Part shown: positions 41,233 to 51,264 of the stretch, piece by piece
Layout: each line of letters opens with the position of its first letter
Numbering within the stretch: the stretch's first letter is position 1
Assembly: GCF_029844725.1 (NCBI RefSeq)
Contig: NZ_JAOCKJ010000001.1
Location: 62,001 to 126,000 of the forward strand
Length of the DNA stretch: 64,000 nt
Direction: 5' to 3'
From: Pantoea sp. GD03673
GTDB lineage: Bacteria; Pseudomonadota; Gammaproteobacteria; Enterobacterales; Enterobacteriaceae
Position numbers and translations under genes: made by a program
Notes under the pieces: generated by a model
The model's input: the letters and a program-made list of their open reading frames with translations, nothing else
Told to the model about the DNA's origin: nothing
The model's database searches: none

Positions 41233-42024
41233 TCAGCGTATGGTTTTCGGCGTCATTACCCGACGGGCACCAATATAATGGCGCTGCCAGTAGTCCTCGC
41301 CTAATGCACTGATCTGGATATCTTTGCCGGTACGTGGCGACTGAATAAATTTGCCATCGCCCAGGTAAACGCCAACGTGGTCCGCTGTGCCGCGGCCATT
41401 GATGCGGAAGAAGACCAGATCGCCTTTCTCCAGCGACTCGCGTTTGATTGGCGCGGCGTCACGCAGGTGATACATCTCGTTAGCAGTGCGCGGGATCTTA
41501 AATTTCACCAGATCTTTATAGGCATACCAGACCAGACCGCTGCAATCGAAACCGGTATGCGGGGAAGTGCCGCCCCACTGATAGGGTTTACCCAACTGAC
41601 CCATCAGCTTGGTCATCGCGGTCTCACGCGCTTTCTGATAGCGCTGACGGTGGGACTTGCTCATTTTAATCGTGCCAGGCTCGCTGGCGGCGACCTCAGC
41701 CGTTTTCAGCAGGCGCTGATGGCCATAGCGTTTCTTCTCTTTGCTGTTGCGGGCGGTCTTGAGTGAGGTCTTCTTAGCAGGCGTCTGTTTCGCGGTGAGT
41801 TCGACTTTTTTCTGTTTTTTTGCTTTTAGTTTTTGAACCGGGCTAAGACGTGTTTTTTTGGCCGCCGTTTTTACCGGGCGACGCTTGCGACGCTCATCGT
41901 CACGCGCACTCTTTTTCTCTGCTTTATGCGTACTGACGTTCACCGGCGCGTGAGGCGACGCAGCGGCGATATTGAAAAACAGTTGCGCAAAGGCCAGCAT
42001 AAAAAGCGTAATGATTAAACGCAT
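41233..42024 (-). CDS. mepH: Peptidoglycan endopeptidase MepH
   Basis: 263 residues (E. coli 271). Periplasmic NlpC/P60 enzyme that cuts mDap-D-Ala crosslinks to let the wall grow. Start at 42024 (MRLIITLFMLAFAQ) because it gives a signal peptide ending near AAAS; an upstream ATG at 42111 would add 29 residues. A long Lys/Arg/Thr-rich linker (about 30-140) leads to the catalytic domain with Cys in TGFDCSGLVWYAY, His in TADHVGVYLG and the third residue near SPRTG. Family-typical C-terminus ARRVMTPKT. Confidence 0.93.
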   Translation of the reverse strand: MRLIITLFMLAFAQLFFNIAAASPHAPVNVSTHKAEKKSARDDERRKRRPVKTAAKKTRLSPVQKLKAKKQKKVELTAKQTPAKKTSLKTARNSKEKKRYGHQRLLKTAEVAASEPGTIKMSKSHRQRYQKARETAMTKLMGQLGKPYQWGGTSPHTGFDCSGLVWYAYKDLVKFKIPRTANEMYHLRDAAPIKRESLEKGDLVFFRINGRGTADHVGVYLGDGKFIQSPRTGKDIQISALGEDYWQRHYIGARRVMTPKTIR

Positions 42025-42391
42025 AGTCCATTGAGTTGTTAAGTTGTCAGGGCCACTACGCACCGCGACAAAGTTGAGATTAATCTGATCCAGGATCAGT
42101 GCCCAGGTCATTCTAGTCCAGTTCGCTTAAAAACTGTAATGCCTTTTAATATTAATCTTTGCAACCCATGCCATTGCATTGAAAATGAGCATTTTCAGCA
42201 TGTTATAGCAGCGGAATTATTACGAATTATTAAACTGTTACCCGCTGTTCATACCTGACGTTTAACGTCCTGCGAATGTGACTTAACAATGATGGTCATT
42301 TAATCGGGCAGCGGGCAAAATCTCATTTTCAGTCACGCTGCGAAGTCGCTACAATAAACAAACACGAAGTAACGAATTAAGGAAGGCAATT
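42025..42391. other. Gap between divergent mepH and grxD
   Basis: 367 bases with no supported gene; AT-rich in 42130-42250. sodB, which in E. coli is next to mepH, is absent here. The grxD Shine-Dalgarno aaggaag is at the right end. Confidence 0.6.
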
Positions 42392-42724
42392 ATGAGTACT
42401 GTAGAAAAAATTCAGCGCCAGATCGCAGAAAACCCGATCCTGCTGTACATGAAAGGTTCCCCGAAACTGCCAAGCTGCGGTTTCTCTGCACAGGCGGTGC
42501 AGGCGCTGTCAGCCTGCGGTGAGCGTTTTGCTTACGTGGATATTCTGCAGAACCCGGACATTCGTGCTGAGCTGCCGAAATACGCTAACTGGCCAACCTT
42601 CCCACAGCTGTGGGTCGATGGTGAACTGGTCGGTGGATGCGACATCATCGTTGAGATGTTGCAGCGTGGTGAGCTGCAGTCGCTGATCAAAGAGACTGCG
42701 GAAAAATTCAAAGAAGCAGAATAA
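42392..42724 (+). CDS. grxD: Monothiol glutaredoxin 4
   Basis: 110 residues (E. coli 115). CGFS-type glutaredoxin that binds a [2Fe-2S] cluster with glutathione and takes part in Fe-S transfer. The active site is LPSCGFSAQA with Cys29; WPTFPQLWVDGELVGGCDI is the glutathione-binding region. Slightly shorter acidic C-terminus than E. coli. Confidence 0.97.
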   Translation: MSTVEKIQRQIAENPILLYMKGSPKLPSCGFSAQAVQALSACGERFAYVDILQNPDIRAELPKYANWPTFPQLWVDGELVGGCDIIVEMLQRGELQSLIKETAEKFKEAE

Positions 42725-42727
42725 AAT

Positions 42728-42753
42728 AAGGCCGACATCATGTCGGCCTTTTT
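42728..42753 (+). terminator. Terminator between convergent grxD and rnt
   Basis: A 10-bp stem aaggccgaca / tgtcggcctt, loop tca, then T residues; the A-rich left flank allows use in both directions. Confidence 0.88.
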
Positions 42754-42767
42754 CATTGCAGCATCGG

Positions 42768-43436
42768 TTAAACGGATGCGCGGGTTTCTGTGTCACCTTC
42801 CGCGAAGGGCAGAGGCCAGCCACCTAACCGTTTCCAGCGGTTCACCAGCTCGCAGAATAGCGTCGCCGTCTGCTGAGTATCGTAGAGCGCCGAGTGCGCC
42901 TGGGTGCTGTCAAACGTCATTCCCGCCGCAATACAGGCTTTCGCCAGCACAGTCTGACCCAGCACCAGTCCGCTCAGGGCCGCGGTATCAAACGTGGCAA
43001 ACGGGTGAAACGGATTGCGCTTCAGACTGGCGCGTTCTGCTGCCGCAGACATAAAGTTCAGATCAAACGTGGCATTGTGCGCCACCATAATGGCACGATT
43101 GCAGCCGCTGTCTTTAATGCCCTTACGCACCATTTTAAAAATGGCATGCAGCGCCTCATATTCACTTACCGCGCCACGGAGTGGATTACCGGGATCGATA
43201 CCGGTAAAGGCCAGCGCTTCCGGATGCAGCAGCGACCCGACAAACGGTTCGACGTTGAAATGCAGCGTCTGGTCAATCTGAATCCATCCCTCTTCATCCA
43301 TTTTCAGCGTGATAGCGGCGATCTCCAGTAACGCATCGGTTTGCGCGTTGAAACCAGCGGTTTCAACGTCGATCACCACCGGATAGAAGCCACGGAAACG
43401 TTGATTGAGCGCATTAGGGGAATTCGATTCAGACAT
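42768..43436 (-). CDS. rnt: Ribonuclease T
   Basis: 222 residues (E. coli 215). DEDDh 3'-exonuclease that trims tRNA CCA ends and stable RNA 3' ends. ExoI motif VIDVETAGF with the acidic pair, Exo[11 protein letters not shown], ExoIII with [10 protein letters not shown] (catalytic His and Asp). The N-terminus and C-terminus are a few residues longer than in E. coli. Confidence 0.96.
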   Translation of the reverse strand: MSESNSPNALNQRFRGFYPVVIDVETAGFNAQTDALLEIAAITLKMDEEGWIQIDQTLHFNVEPFVGSLLHPEALAFTGIDPGNPLRGAVSEYEALHAIFKMVRKGIKDSGCNRAIMVAHNATFDLNFMSAAAERASLKRNPFHPFATFDTAALSGLVLGQTVLAKACIAAGMTFDSTQAHSALYDTQQTATLFCELVNRWKRLGGWPLPFAEGDTETRASV

Positions 43437-43522
43437 CAGGATCTCGTTGCAGAAAAAGGGCAGCGCGCATTATGGCAAAAAACAGGGCCGGATGCAGCAG
43501 ATGAAGCGCAGGGAAGGGGATT

Positions 43523-43546
43523 CAGCCTGCCCGAACGGGCAGGCTG
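43523..43546 (-). terminator. Terminator-like hairpin after gloA
   Basis: A perfect 11-bp stem (43523-43533 / 43536-43546) lies 10 bases past the gloA stop. There is no T run, so it may be an RNA-stabilising end rather than a strict terminator. Confidence 0.45.
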
Positions 43547-43556
43547 AGAGGCAGGT

Positions 43557-43964
43557 TTAGTTGCCCAGGCCGTTACCGGCATCTTTGTTTTCGATCAGCT
43601 CAATTTTGTAGCCATCGGGATCTTCAACAAAGGCAATAATGGTGGAGCCGCCTTTAACCGGGCCAGCTTCACGCGTTACGTTGCCGCCATCTTTGCGGAT
43701 ACGTTCGCAGGCCGCGGCTGCGTCATCGACGCCAAGCGCGATATGACCATAGGCATCACCGAGGTCATACTTATCAACGCCCCAGTTATAGGTCAGCTCA
43801 ATCACCGCACCTTCGCTCTCGTCGGTGTAACCCACAAACGCCAGGGTATATTTGTATTCGGTGTTTTCGCTCTGACGCAGCACACGCATGCCGAGCACAC
43901 GGGTGTAGAAATCGATTGAACGTTGCAGATCGCCAACGCGCAGCATGGTATGTAATAAACGCAT
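43557..43964 (-). CDS. gloA: Lactoylglutathione lyase (glyoxalase I)
   Basis: 135 residues, as in E. coli. Ni2+-dependent isomerase that turns the methylglyoxal-glutathione hemithioacetal into S-lactoylglutathione. Start at 43964 ([16 protein letters not shown]) with gaggatgtt upstream; metal ligands are His5, a Glu in the [11 protein letters not shown] region, the His in GHIALGVDD and the Glu in GYKIELIE. In the nemR-nemA-gloA order, which links it to electrophile defence. Confidence 0.97.
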   Translation of the reverse strand: MRLLHTMLRVGDLQRSIDFYTRVLGMRVLRQSENTEYKYTLAFVGYTDESEGAVIELTYNWGVDKYDLGDAYGHIALGVDDAAAACERIRKDGGNVTREAGPVKGGSTIIAFVEDPDGYKIELIENKDAGNGLGN

Positions 43965-44042
43965 AACATCCTCTTTTAAAAAAACGCCATCGCCGGATGA
44001 CCCAGGCGCTAAGTATAGCGATGAAAATCGCCATTGAATAAT

Positions 44043-44071
44043 GGCTGCCGTCATCGTCCCGGACGGCAGCC
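44043..44071 (-). terminator. Hairpin between nemA and gloA
   Basis: A perfect 10-bp stem ggctgccgtc / gacggcagcc with a 9-base loop, 8 bases past the nemA stop. No T run. It could weaken read-through from nemA into gloA. Confidence 0.4.
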
Positions 44072-44079
44072 CAAACCGG

Positions 44080-45177
44080 TTACAGCGTCGGGTAGTCGAT
44101 ATAACCTTCCGCGCCGCCGCCGTAGAAGCTTTCCGGACGCTGTGGATTCAGTGGGGCATCCTGCTGCAGACGCTCAACCAGATCCGGGTTAGCAATGTAA
44201 TCGCGACCAAACGCAACCGCATCAATCAGACCGCGGGAAATCAGGTCATCGGCTTTCTCAACGGTGTACGCACCGGCACCAATGATGGCACCCGGGAAGA
44301 GATCGCGTACTTTCTGACGGAAGGCGTCAGTGTAAGGCTTACCACCGGCCCAGTCTGGCTCGGAAAGATGCAGATAGGCGATGTTGCGTTTTGCCAGCTC
44401 GCCGATGTACCACAGCGCCGCTTCTTCTTCGTCCGGGCCGTTGTCCAGATTCTGGAAACTGCCGATAGGCGAGACGCGGATACCAATGCGATCGGCTGAC
44501 CAGTTGGCGATCACCGCATCCACCACTTCCAGCGCAAAGCGACCGCGTTTTTCGATGCTGCCGCCATATTCATCGGTACGCTGGTTTGAACCCGGAGCCA
44601 GGAACTGGTGAATCAGGTAGGCGTGCGCCGAGTGCAGCTCAAGCAGATCGAAGTCCGCTTCACGTGCGTTTGCCGCAGCCTGACCAAAATCGGCCACGAT
44701 CTGCTGAATTTCTGGCACCGTCAGTTCACGCGGAACAGAGGTATCTTCGCGGTAAACGCTGCCATCTTCGGCACGCAGTGAAGTACGGGTCCCTGCAGGA
44801 ATGGCTGACGGCGCAACCGGTGCTTTGCCTTCCGGCTGCACGCTGTTATGTGAGATACGACCGGTATGCCATAACTGGACTGCGGTATGACCGCCCGCCT
44901 GATGTACACCTTCGTTAATCGCTTTCCACGCGGCAATCTGCGGTTGAGTATGCAGGCCTGGCGCACCGGCATAGCCTTTTGCCTGGAAAGAGATCTGGGT
45001 GGCTTCGGTGATGATTAAACCGGCGCTGGCGCGCTGGCGGTAATATTCGGCCATCATCGGGGTAGGGATGTCGCCCGGCTCAATGCTGCGCAGACGGGTC
45101 AGCGGTGCCATAAATACGCGGTTTGGGACGGTAATTGCGCCGACTTTCAGCGGACGAAACAGCTGGGTACTCGCCAT
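44080..45177 (-). CDS. nemA: N-ethylmaleimide reductase
   Basis: 365 residues. FMN-dependent Old Yellow Enzyme family reductase that uses NADPH to reduce N-ethylmaleimide, nitro compounds and other electrophiles. TIM barrel with PLTRLRS near the start, the substrate His pair in [13 protein letters not shown] and the FMN region [17 protein letters not shown] [15 protein letters not shown]. Downstream of nemR with a NemR-like palindrome in the 50-base gap. Confidence 0.96.
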   Translation of the reverse strand: MASTQLFRPLKVGAITVPNRVFMAPLTRLRSIEPGDIPTPMMAEYYRQRASAGLIITEATQISFQAKGYAGAPGLHTQPQIAAWKAINEGVHQAGGHTAVQLWHTGRISHNSVQPEGKAPVAPSAIPAGTRTSLRAEDGSVYREDTSVPRELTVPEIQQIVADFGQAAANAREADFDLLELHSAHAYLIHQFLAPGSNQRTDEYGGSIEKRGRFALEVVDAVIANWSADRIGIRVSPIGSFQNLDNGPDEEEAALWYIGELAKRNIAYLHLSEPDWAGGKPYTDAFRQKVRDLFPGAIIGAGAYTVEKADDLISRGLIDAVAFGRDYIANPDLVERLQQDAPLNPQRPESFYGGGAEGYIDYPTL

Positions 45178-45192
45178 AATAGCTCCTGATTA

Positions 45193-45209
45193 GTAGACCA
45201 GTCGTCTAC
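45193..45209. promoter_or_regulatory. NemR-like operator upstream of nemA
   Basis: GTAGACCAGTCGTCTAC, an inverted repeat of GTAGAC with a 5-base centre, 16 bases before the nemA start. It resembles the site upstream of nemR. Confidence 0.7.
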
Positions 45210-45227
45210 AAACACGTTTTTTAAAAA

Positions 45228-45824
45228 TCAGTGACGTTCAAGCCACTGTTCGATGGTACTCAGTGCCAGACGCAGTGGCTGCGCCTCGCGGGAAATTTTG
45301 CTCTGCAGGCTGGCACCGAGCCACAGCAGCGACAGCAACTCCGCCATCTGCGCAGGTGGCTGCGGCAGGCTCAGCGACTCCTGTTGCTCAGCGGCAACCA
45401 GCGTCCGGGCGTAGAGTGCAGTAATCTTTGCGGCACCCTGCTGCAGCGCATCACGCATCGGCTCTGAAAGATCGCAGACCTCAGCAGAAACCTTCACCCC
45501 CAGACAACCCACGATATGCCCCTGCTGCACGAACAGCTCTGTGGCAGATCGAAAATGGTTAAGCAGACGCTCACGCGGTGTGCCGCAGGTCTGGTTTAAC
45601 TGTCGCTCCACATCCTGCAGGTAACGCGCAAAGTAGCGTTCCAGTAACGCCACACCAAACGCCTCTTTAGAACGGAAATAGTAGTAGAAGGAGCCTTTCG
45701 GCACCGCCGCCTGTGTCAGCAGTTCACTGAGACCCATTCCGGTAAAGCCGCGTTGCAGACAGAGTTGCTCACCTGTCTGGAGCAGGTGTTCGCGGGTTTC
45801 ATTGCGTTGTAGCGTTTTATTCAT
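45228..45824 (-). CDS. nemR: TetR-family electrophile/bleach sensor NemR
   Basis: 198 residues (E. coli 199). N-terminal helix-turn-helix (about 8-55, REHLLQTGEQLCLQRGFTGMGLSELLTQAAVPKGSFYYYFRSKEAF), C-terminal ligand domain. E. coli NemR loses DNA binding when a reactive cysteine is modified by electrophiles or HOCl; the equivalent region here is HIVGCLGVKVSAEVCDL. Palindromes lie upstream of both nemR and nemA. Confidence 0.93.
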   Translation of the reverse strand: MNKTLQRNETREHLLQTGEQLCLQRGFTGMGLSELLTQAAVPKGSFYYYFRSKEAFGVALLERYFARYLQDVERQLNQTCGTPRERLLNHFRSATELFVQQGHIVGCLGVKVSAEVCDLSEPMRDALQQGAAKITALYARTLVAAEQQESLSLPQPPAQMAELLSLLWLGASLQSKISREAQPLRLALSTIEQWLERH

Positions 45825-45838
45825 GGCAAAGAGAGTAG

Positions 45839-45854
45839 TAGACCAGTTGGTCTA
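45839..45854. promoter_or_regulatory. NemR operator upstream of nemR
   Basis: TAGACCAGTTGGTCTA, a 6-4-6 inverted repeat, 15 bases before the nemR start. It shares the TAGACCAG core with the site at 45193-45209. Confidence 0.78.
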
Positions 45855-45998
45855 ATGCAACGCCGTCCTGTGCATTTGGCACAGAGTGTTCACCCGCCAG
45901 TGAAAGAAAAGGCGAATTCTGACCGGTCTGCGCTTATTTCCTGCGCATCCAGGCTACGCTTTTTACTGGACTGTTTATTCTGTGAATCCGGAGTCGTG

Positions 45999-46238
45999 GT
46001 GGCCGAGCAGCTTGAGTTTTTCCCGGTTCCCAGCCCCTGTCGCGGCATCTGCCAGACTGATGCGCGTGGCTACTGCCTGGGATGTTTACGCAGCCGCGAT
46101 GAGCGGTTCAACTGGCTGCGCTTCAGCGATGCGCAAAAGCGTGAGGTCATCCGTCTTTGTCAGCAGCGCCGTCAGCGCCTGCACCGGCAGCAGAAAGGCG
46201 AGGAGCCGCACGAACCACAACAGCCGGAGTTATTCTGA
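45999..46238 (+). CDS. ydhL: DUF1289 protein YdhL
   Basis: 79 residues, the length of E. coli YdhL, from a GTG start at 45999 preceded by ggag at 45990-45993. Four cysteines in the pattern CRGIC...GYCLGC, followed by RSRDERFNWLRFSD, typical of DUF1289, probably a small metal-binding fold. The C-terminus ends QPELF. Function unknown. Divergent from nemR. Confidence 0.88.
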   Translation: MAEQLEFFPVPSPCRGICQTDARGYCLGCLRSRDERFNWLRFSDAQKREVIRLCQQRRQRLHRQQKGEEPHEPQQPELF

Positions 46239-46306
46239 CGACTTCGCGCTTTCCGTTATACTCTCTGACACGCTAATTTCAGCCAATGCGCAACAGGGAG
46301 AACATC

Positions 46307-47203
46307 ATGTCAGAACCGCAGGCCATCGCTTTACAGGGCCCCGATTTTTCACCGCTGGTTATGGGGTACTGGCGTCTGATGGAGTGGGGGATGTCACCGC
46401 AGGAGCGCGTTGCGTTTATCGAGCACCATCTGGGGCTCGGCATTACAACCGTCGATCATGCGGACATTTATGGTGACTACCAGTGCGAGGCGGCCTTTGG
46501 TGAGGCGCTGAAGCTTGTTCCCGGACTGCGCGACCAGCTACAGATTGTGACCAAGTGCGGCATCGCCACCCGCGCCCGGCCTGAGCATCAGATTGGCCAC
46601 TACATTACCGACAAAACGCATATCCTGCAGAGTGCTGAAAATTCGCTGCGCCATTTCCACACCGATCGTCTCGACCTGCTGCTGATTCATCGTCCCGATC
46701 CGCTGATGGCGGCTGACGAGGTGGCAGAGGCCTTTATGGCACTCCATCAAAGCGGCAAAGTGCTGCATTTTGGCGTCTCCAACTTCACGCCCTCACAGTT
46801 TTCACTGCTGCAATCCCGCCTGCCGTTTTCACTGGTGACCAATCAGCTGGAAATCTCACCGGTGCAGCAAAGCGTGCTGCTGGATGGCTCGCTGGATCAG
46901 TGTCAGCAACTGCGCATTCGTCCAATGGCCTGGTCCTGTCTCGGCGGCGGGCGTCTGTTTAACGATCCTCACTTCCAGCCACTGCGTAATGAACTTGAGC
47001 AGGTGCGGCAGGAGACCGGTGCTACCAGTGTGGAACAGGTCGTCTATGCCTGGATACTGATGCTGCCGTCACGTCCGCTGCCGATTATTGGTTCCGGTAA
47101 AGCAGCGCGGGTCAGCGAAGCCGCCGGGGCGCTGAACCTATCCCTTTCGCGTCAACAGTGGTTCCGTATCCGTAAAGCGGCGCTGGGCTTTGATGTTCCC
47201 TGA
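46307..47203 (+). CDS. ydhF: Aldo/keto reductase YdhF
   Basis: 298 residues, as in E. coli. NADP-dependent aldo/keto reductase fold with DHADIYGDY (catalytic Asp and Tyr), KCGI (Lys) and LLIHRPDPLM (His). The substrate is not known. Start at 46307 with gggagaacatc upstream. Confidence 0.93.
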   Translation: MSEPQAIALQGPDFSPLVMGYWRLMEWGMSPQERVAFIEHHLGLGITTVDHADIYGDYQCEAAFGEALKLVPGLRDQLQIVTKCGIATRARPEHQIGHYITDKTHILQSAENSLRHFHTDRLDLLLIHRPDPLMAADEVAEAFMALHQSGKVLHFGVSNFTPSQFSLLQSRLPFSLVTNQLEISPVQQSVLLDGSLDQCQQLRIRPMAWSCLGGGRLFNDPHFQPLRNELEQVRQETGATSVEQVVYAWILMLPSRPLPIIGSGKAARVSEAAGALNLSLSRQQWFRIRKAALGFDVP

Positions 47204-47287
47204 AGCGTAAAACTGCGTCAATCTTCGGCAAAAAAGCGCAACAGCGACCAGACTTATCTCAACCCCTGGGAGATAAATGGAGTCACC

Positions 47288-47806
47288 ATGAAAATGAAAG
47301 CAGTTGCGCTATTCGCGCTGATCGCCTGCGGCGCAGCACAGGCTGCCAGCGAGCAGGTTACGATCCATCAGGTTACCGCTGAGGGGATAGGAAAATCTCT
47401 GGGTACCGTCAGGATTGACGAAACACAGTATGGTCTGCAGTTTACACCGGATCTGCAGGGACTGAAGCCGGGCATTCACGGTTTCCATGTTCATGCCAAA
47501 GGCAGCTGTGAGCCGGGCGAGTCCGGGGGCAAAGTGGTCGCCGCTGGAGCGGCTGGAGGTCACCTTGATCCCGCTAACACCGGCAAGCATCTGGGACCGT
47601 ACGCTGAGGGGCACCAGGGTGACCTTCCCGCGGTCTATGTTGATGAGAAAGGCAACGCAACTTATCCCGTGCTGGCACCGCGTCTGAAATCGTTACAGGA
47701 GATCAAAGGCAAAGCGCTGATGGTCCATGCTGGCGGGGACAATCATGCCGATCATCCTGAACCGCTGGGCGGCGGCGGGGCGCGTTTTGCCTGCGGCGTC
47801 ATCTGA
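47288..47806 (+). CDS. sodC: Periplasmic Cu/Zn superoxide dismutase
   Basis: 172 residues (E. coli 173). Signal peptide to about residue 20 (GAAQAA). Copper ligands in HGFHVHAKGSC, zinc ligands in GGHLDP and further on, disulfide cysteines in GSCEPGES and RFACGVI, and VHAGGDNHADHPEPLGGGG. Detoxifies periplasmic superoxide. A terminator follows at 47812. Confidence 0.97.
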   Translation: MKMKAVALFALIACGAAQAASEQVTIHQVTAEGIGKSLGTVRIDETQYGLQFTPDLQGLKPGIHGFHVHAKGSCEPGESGGKVVAAGAAGGHLDPANTGKHLGPYAEGHQGDLPAVYVDEKGNATYPVLAPRLKSLQEIKGKALMVHAGGDNHADHPEPLGGGGARFACGVI

Positions 47807-47811
47807 ATATC

Positions 47812-47840
47812 CGGGCGGCAGGCGATGGCCGCCCGTTTTT
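47812..47840 (+). terminator. Terminator after sodC
   Basis: An 8-bp stem cgggcggc / gccgcccg followed by five T residues. Confidence 0.88.
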
Positions 47841-47936
47841 ATCCTGCCTGTTTATGAATTGTTATACCATCCCCGTCATTTCCCCCCTATGATATTGATT
47901 CAGGTAAGAAAGCGTGATGGGGAAAGGAGCAGGAAA

Positions 47937-48404
47937 ATGAAATTCAAGGGCGCATTACTGCTGTGTCTGCTGCTGGTGGGATGCGATAAACCCAATGATA
48001 CGCAACTGGTTACTGAAACGGGACGGGAGCTTCAGCGTACCATTGATACCAGCAAAATGCGTATTACCTGTGAAAAGATCGCCAAAGGCCGTGAATGGCT
48101 CAGCCGCAACATGGTGCGCAGGCTGGAAGCGCAGGGGTGCGATCAGGTCTTTCGCAGCGCGACTGAAACCAATTTCACGGACACCACTGTCTATCGCCGC
48201 ACCATGACCATGGTATGCGGTGGCATTCACGGTCAGAGTTTTACCGGCACCGAACTGACGCGTCGCTTTATGTTCTCACCCGATGAGAAAGCGCTGGTGA
48301 TTGAACCGATGACCGAAATGGACAAAACCCGCTTTGAAGGCCATAAAACGCTGCAACAGTTGCAGGATGATTTTAACCGCCAGCAGCAGCAATATTGCCA
48401 GTAA
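47937..48404 (+). CDS. Hypothetical lipoprotein
   Basis: 155 residues; I do not recognise the family. The start at 47937 has aaggagcaggaaa upstream and gives a signal peptide MKFKGALLLCLLL with lipobox LVGC (Cys16). The residue after the cysteine is Asp, the signal for retention in the inner membrane by the Lol rule. The mature part is mostly charged and helical, with paired cysteines at about 43/67 and 88/154. It lies between sodC and ydhK, where E. coli has no such gene; its stop abuts the ydhK stop on the other strand. Confidence 0.75.
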   Translation: MKFKGALLLCLLLVGCDKPNDTQLVTETGRELQRTIDTSKMRITCEKIAKGREWLSRNMVRRLEAQGCDQVFRSATETNFTDTTVYRRTMTMVCGGIHGQSFTGTELTRRFMFSPDEKALVIEPMTEMDKTRFEGHKTLQQLQDDFNRQQQQYCQ

Positions 48405-50405
48405 TCATTCAGGCACGGCCTGTTTCAGTTGTGCCAGCGAACAGCGTAATCGCCAGATAATCCCCGCCAGTTCGCTGGCCTCGTTGTTTTCCCGCGCCAG
48501 TAATGCGGCAATGGTCGCTTCCAGTTCCGTCAGCATCTGATCCAGCGAACTGTGCCGTACACCGCGGCTACTGATAATCTGCTGAAGATTTTGCAGGCTG
48601 TTATCTCGGAATGTCATCAGCGCTGCCGAATCAGCGCGCCATTCACGCAACTGCCAGACGATATGCGAGCAGTTGAGCAGCACCACGCCCCAGCGCAGGA
48701 GCCAGACGCGTGCCTGCTCATCCCGGCTGTGACTGAGCTGACTGATGCGATGGTAAATCTGCGATTCAAAGCGGCTCTCGCTGAGCCGGGGCCGTTGCCG
48801 CAGCTGATCCAGAAACGCCAGCCGTAGCGCCCGGATATGCCGTCGGCTGCGTCGCGCATCGGAGCTGGGCCGTAAAATCTGGAACGCCAGCCAGGCGAGC
48901 AGCACCCCGTAGACTTTGGCGATGTTATCGTTGAAAAAATCCTGATAATCCCAGGCGGGCGGATTCGTCACCGCAATAAACGAGCCCATAAAGACGATGA
49001 ACTGTCCCCACATCCCGGCACGCTGTTTCTGCTGCAGCTTGAAGAGTTGCAGCGTGACCAGCAGCGGAAACAGAAACAGTAAAAACGGCCACAGCTGATC
49101 GATCTGCACCATCAGGCCAAACTTCATCACAAAGCTAAACGCAAACAGCCACAGCAACGTTTTCAGCAGCAGGGTGACGCTGCCTCCGGGTGAGGGCGCA
49201 GAGGCATAAAGCACACAGGCAATGGCGGTTAACGTGAGCGCCGAAGCCCCTGAAGACCATTGCGTGTTGATCCAGAAGGCGCAGCCCAGCACGATAACGC
49301 AGAAGGTACGCAGCGCGCTCCAGCCCGCTTCAGCACTGTCGCTGTCGCGCGCCAGCGCCGGAACCGGCGGCGGCTGAAAGCGGGTATCGGCATCGGCGCG
49401 ATCCAGCAGGCGGATCCAGCGCAGTACGTTAAGGTACATCCAGCAGAAGTAGCGCAGCCGGTGACAAAAGGCGCGCTGCCGGTAGTCGCCATTCGCGGCG
49501 GGTGTCACGCTGCGCAGGATTTGCGCCAGACGATATTTATCACACGCCGGTTTCGCCAGCTCCGCCAGCAGTTGCTGCAGCGCCTCAAACAGCGTCTCCG
49601 GCGCGTCAGGCCAGTTCAGCAGCATGCGACGCAGGCTGGAAAGCACGCTGGTAAGTCGCAGCTGCTGGTGCAGCACATAGTTCAGGACGTTGTTCTGTCG
49701 GCGAAAGCGGTAGTGGCTCCAGAATGCCTGGATACGCAGCAGATTCATGGTCAGGATCTGGCTGATGACATTTTCATGCGCGGTACGAATCGTATCGCTG
49801 GCAGAGGGCTGAAGCAGTAACACCGCATGTTCGAGCAGTCGGCTATGCATCTGTTTCAGCGAGGTAATCAGCGTCTCACCATCGGAAGTGCTCGGCAGCA
49901 CCATCATCATCAACCCCGCACAGAGAATGCCGGAGATGACCTCGCAGACGCGAGCCTGAGCGATGGTCCACAGCGAGGTAATATCGGTGATATTGACGCT
50001 GCTGAAGGCGATGATGGCGGCCGTGTAGCCCGCCAGCGAAAACGCATAGGCAACGTTATTCTGATAGTGGTTCGCAATGCCGGTGCAGAGCGCCAGCCAC
50101 CCGGCAATCGCAAAGGTGAACAGCCAGGGCTCATTCAGCGTATGTCCGGCAATTAGCAGCGCGGCGCTGGCCCCGAGCAGGCTGCCGACAATGCGCCCCA
50201 GACTTTTACTGATTGCGCCGCCGACGGTGGGAAAGCTGATCACCGCCGCGGAGGTCATCGCCCAGTAAGGCTCATCGAGATCCAGACCATAGGCGATGCT
50301 CAGCGCCAGACACATCGCGATAGCGTTGCGCAACGCATAGCGCCACTGACCGGCGTTCGCCTTAATCCAGGGCAGTTGATCCCAGGCCAGCCACTGAACA
50401 TTCAT
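48405..50405 (-). CDS. ydhK: FUSC/AaeB-family efflux protein YdhK
   Basis: 666 residues (E. coli 670). Inner-membrane protein with two sets of hydrophobic helices (about 25-170 and 365-500) separated by a soluble domain, as in the p-hydroxybenzoate exporter AaeB. With the fusion protein YdhJ and the small YdhI it forms a presumed exporter of unknown substrate. Its start overlaps the ydhJ stop by 4 bases. Confidence 0.92.
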   Translation of the reverse strand: MNVQWLAWDQLPWIKANAGQWRYALRNAIAMCLALSIAYGLDLDEPYWAMTSAAVISFPTVGGAISKSLGRIVGSLLGASAALLIAGHTLNEPWLFTFAIAGWLALCTGIANHYQNNVAYAFSLAGYTAAIIAFSSVNITDITSLWTIAQARVCEVISGILCAGLMMMVLPSTSDGETLITSLKQMHSRLLEHAVLLLQPSASDTIRTAHENVISQILTMNLLRIQAFWSHYRFRRQNNVLNYVLHQQLRLTSVLSSLRRMLLNWPDAPETLFEALQQLLAELAKPACDKYRLAQILRSVTPAANGDYRQRAFCHRLRYFCWMYLNVLRWIRLLDRADADTRFQPPPVPALARDSDSAEAGWSALRTFCVIVLGCAFWINTQWSSGASALTLTAIACVLYASAPSPGGSVTLLLKTLLWLFAFSFVMKFGLMVQIDQLWPFLLFLFPLLVTLQLFKLQQKQRAGMWGQFIVFMGSFIAVTNPPAWDYQDFFNDNIAKVYGVLLAWLAFQILRPSSDARRSRRHIRALRLAFLDQLRQRPRLSESRFESQIYHRISQLSHSRDEQARVWLLRWGVVLLNCSHIVWQLREWRADSAALMTFRDNSLQNLQQIISSRGVRHSSLDQMLTELEATIAALLARENNEASELAGIIWRLRCSLAQLKQAVPE

Positions 50406-51259
50406 GGCTGGATGGTGATGGTGCAGCTGGTACCGGCCACCAGACTGGCATCGGCCGGGAGCGGGTCGAGACGAATGCGCACCGGCACCCGCTGCGCCAG
50501 CCGCACCCAGGGTACGTTGGGTTTGATATCGGGCACCAGGCCGCTGTCGGTCTCAATGCTCTGGTCATAGATGGCGCGGCCAATGCTATCCACATGGCCC
50601 TGCAGCTGCATGCCATTGCTGTAGAGCACTACCTGTGCCGTCGCGCCTGCGTGAATATGGCGCAGCTTGGTCTCTTCGAAATACCCCATGACGTAGTAAG
50701 AGTGGCTGTCGACCAGTGCAAACAGGGGCGTTCCTGCCGTGGCGTAGTTGCCGGGACGGAGCGTCAGATTCGTGATCCAGCCATCTGCGGGTGCGGTCAG
50801 CGTCGTCTGCTGGAGATTCCAGCGTGCGCGTTCCAGCTCCGCCTGCGCGGCTTTAGCACTGGCGGCGGCAGCCTCAGCGCTTAAGCGTGCCGCATCAAGA
50901 TCCTCCGCAGAGATGATGTTACGCGGCAGGTTGCTGCGCCGGTTGTATTCATGCTGCGCTTTCGCCAGATCCGCCTGCGCTTTGCTGAGCTGGGCGGTGG
51001 CATTGTCGAGCGCGATCTGCCACGGCACGGGATCCAGCGTTAACAGCAGCTGGCCCTGCTGCACGAACTGATTGTCTTTGACCTTCAGTTGCGTAATCCG
51101 GCCTGACACCTGAGGCGTGATATCCACCAGCTCTGCCCGTAATTTCCCGTCACGGGTCCAGGGCGACTGCATGTAATAGTTCCACAGCCAGCCACCGGCC
51201 AGCAGCGCCAGCGCAAACACAATCAGCGTTGAGAAGTATTTTACCGCGTTAAATTTCAT
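50402..51259 (-). CDS. ydhJ: HlyD/AaeA-type membrane fusion protein YdhJ
   Basis: 285 residues, as in E. coli; start at 51259 ([24 protein letters not shown]), which supplies the N-terminal membrane anchor. Lipoyl-like halves flank an alpha-hairpin (about 80-145, rich in Ala and Gln), and [20 protein letters not shown] marks the barrel. It links YdhK to the outer membrane or periplasm. Confidence 0.93.
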   Translation of the reverse strand: MKFNAVKYFSTLIVFALALLAGGWLWNYYMQSPWTRDGKLRAELVDITPQVSGRITQLKVKDNQFVQQGQLLLTLDPVPWQIALDNATAQLSKAQADLAKAQHEYNRRSNLPRNIISAEDLDAARLSAEAAAASAKAAQAELERARWNLQQTTLTAPADGWITNLTLRPGNYATAGTPLFALVDSHSYYVMGYFEETKLRHIHAGATAQVVLYSNGMQLQGHVDSIGRAIYDQSIETDSGLVPDIKPNVPWVRLAQRVPVRIRLDPLPADASLVAGTSCTITIQP

Positions 51260-51264
51260 ATCGA

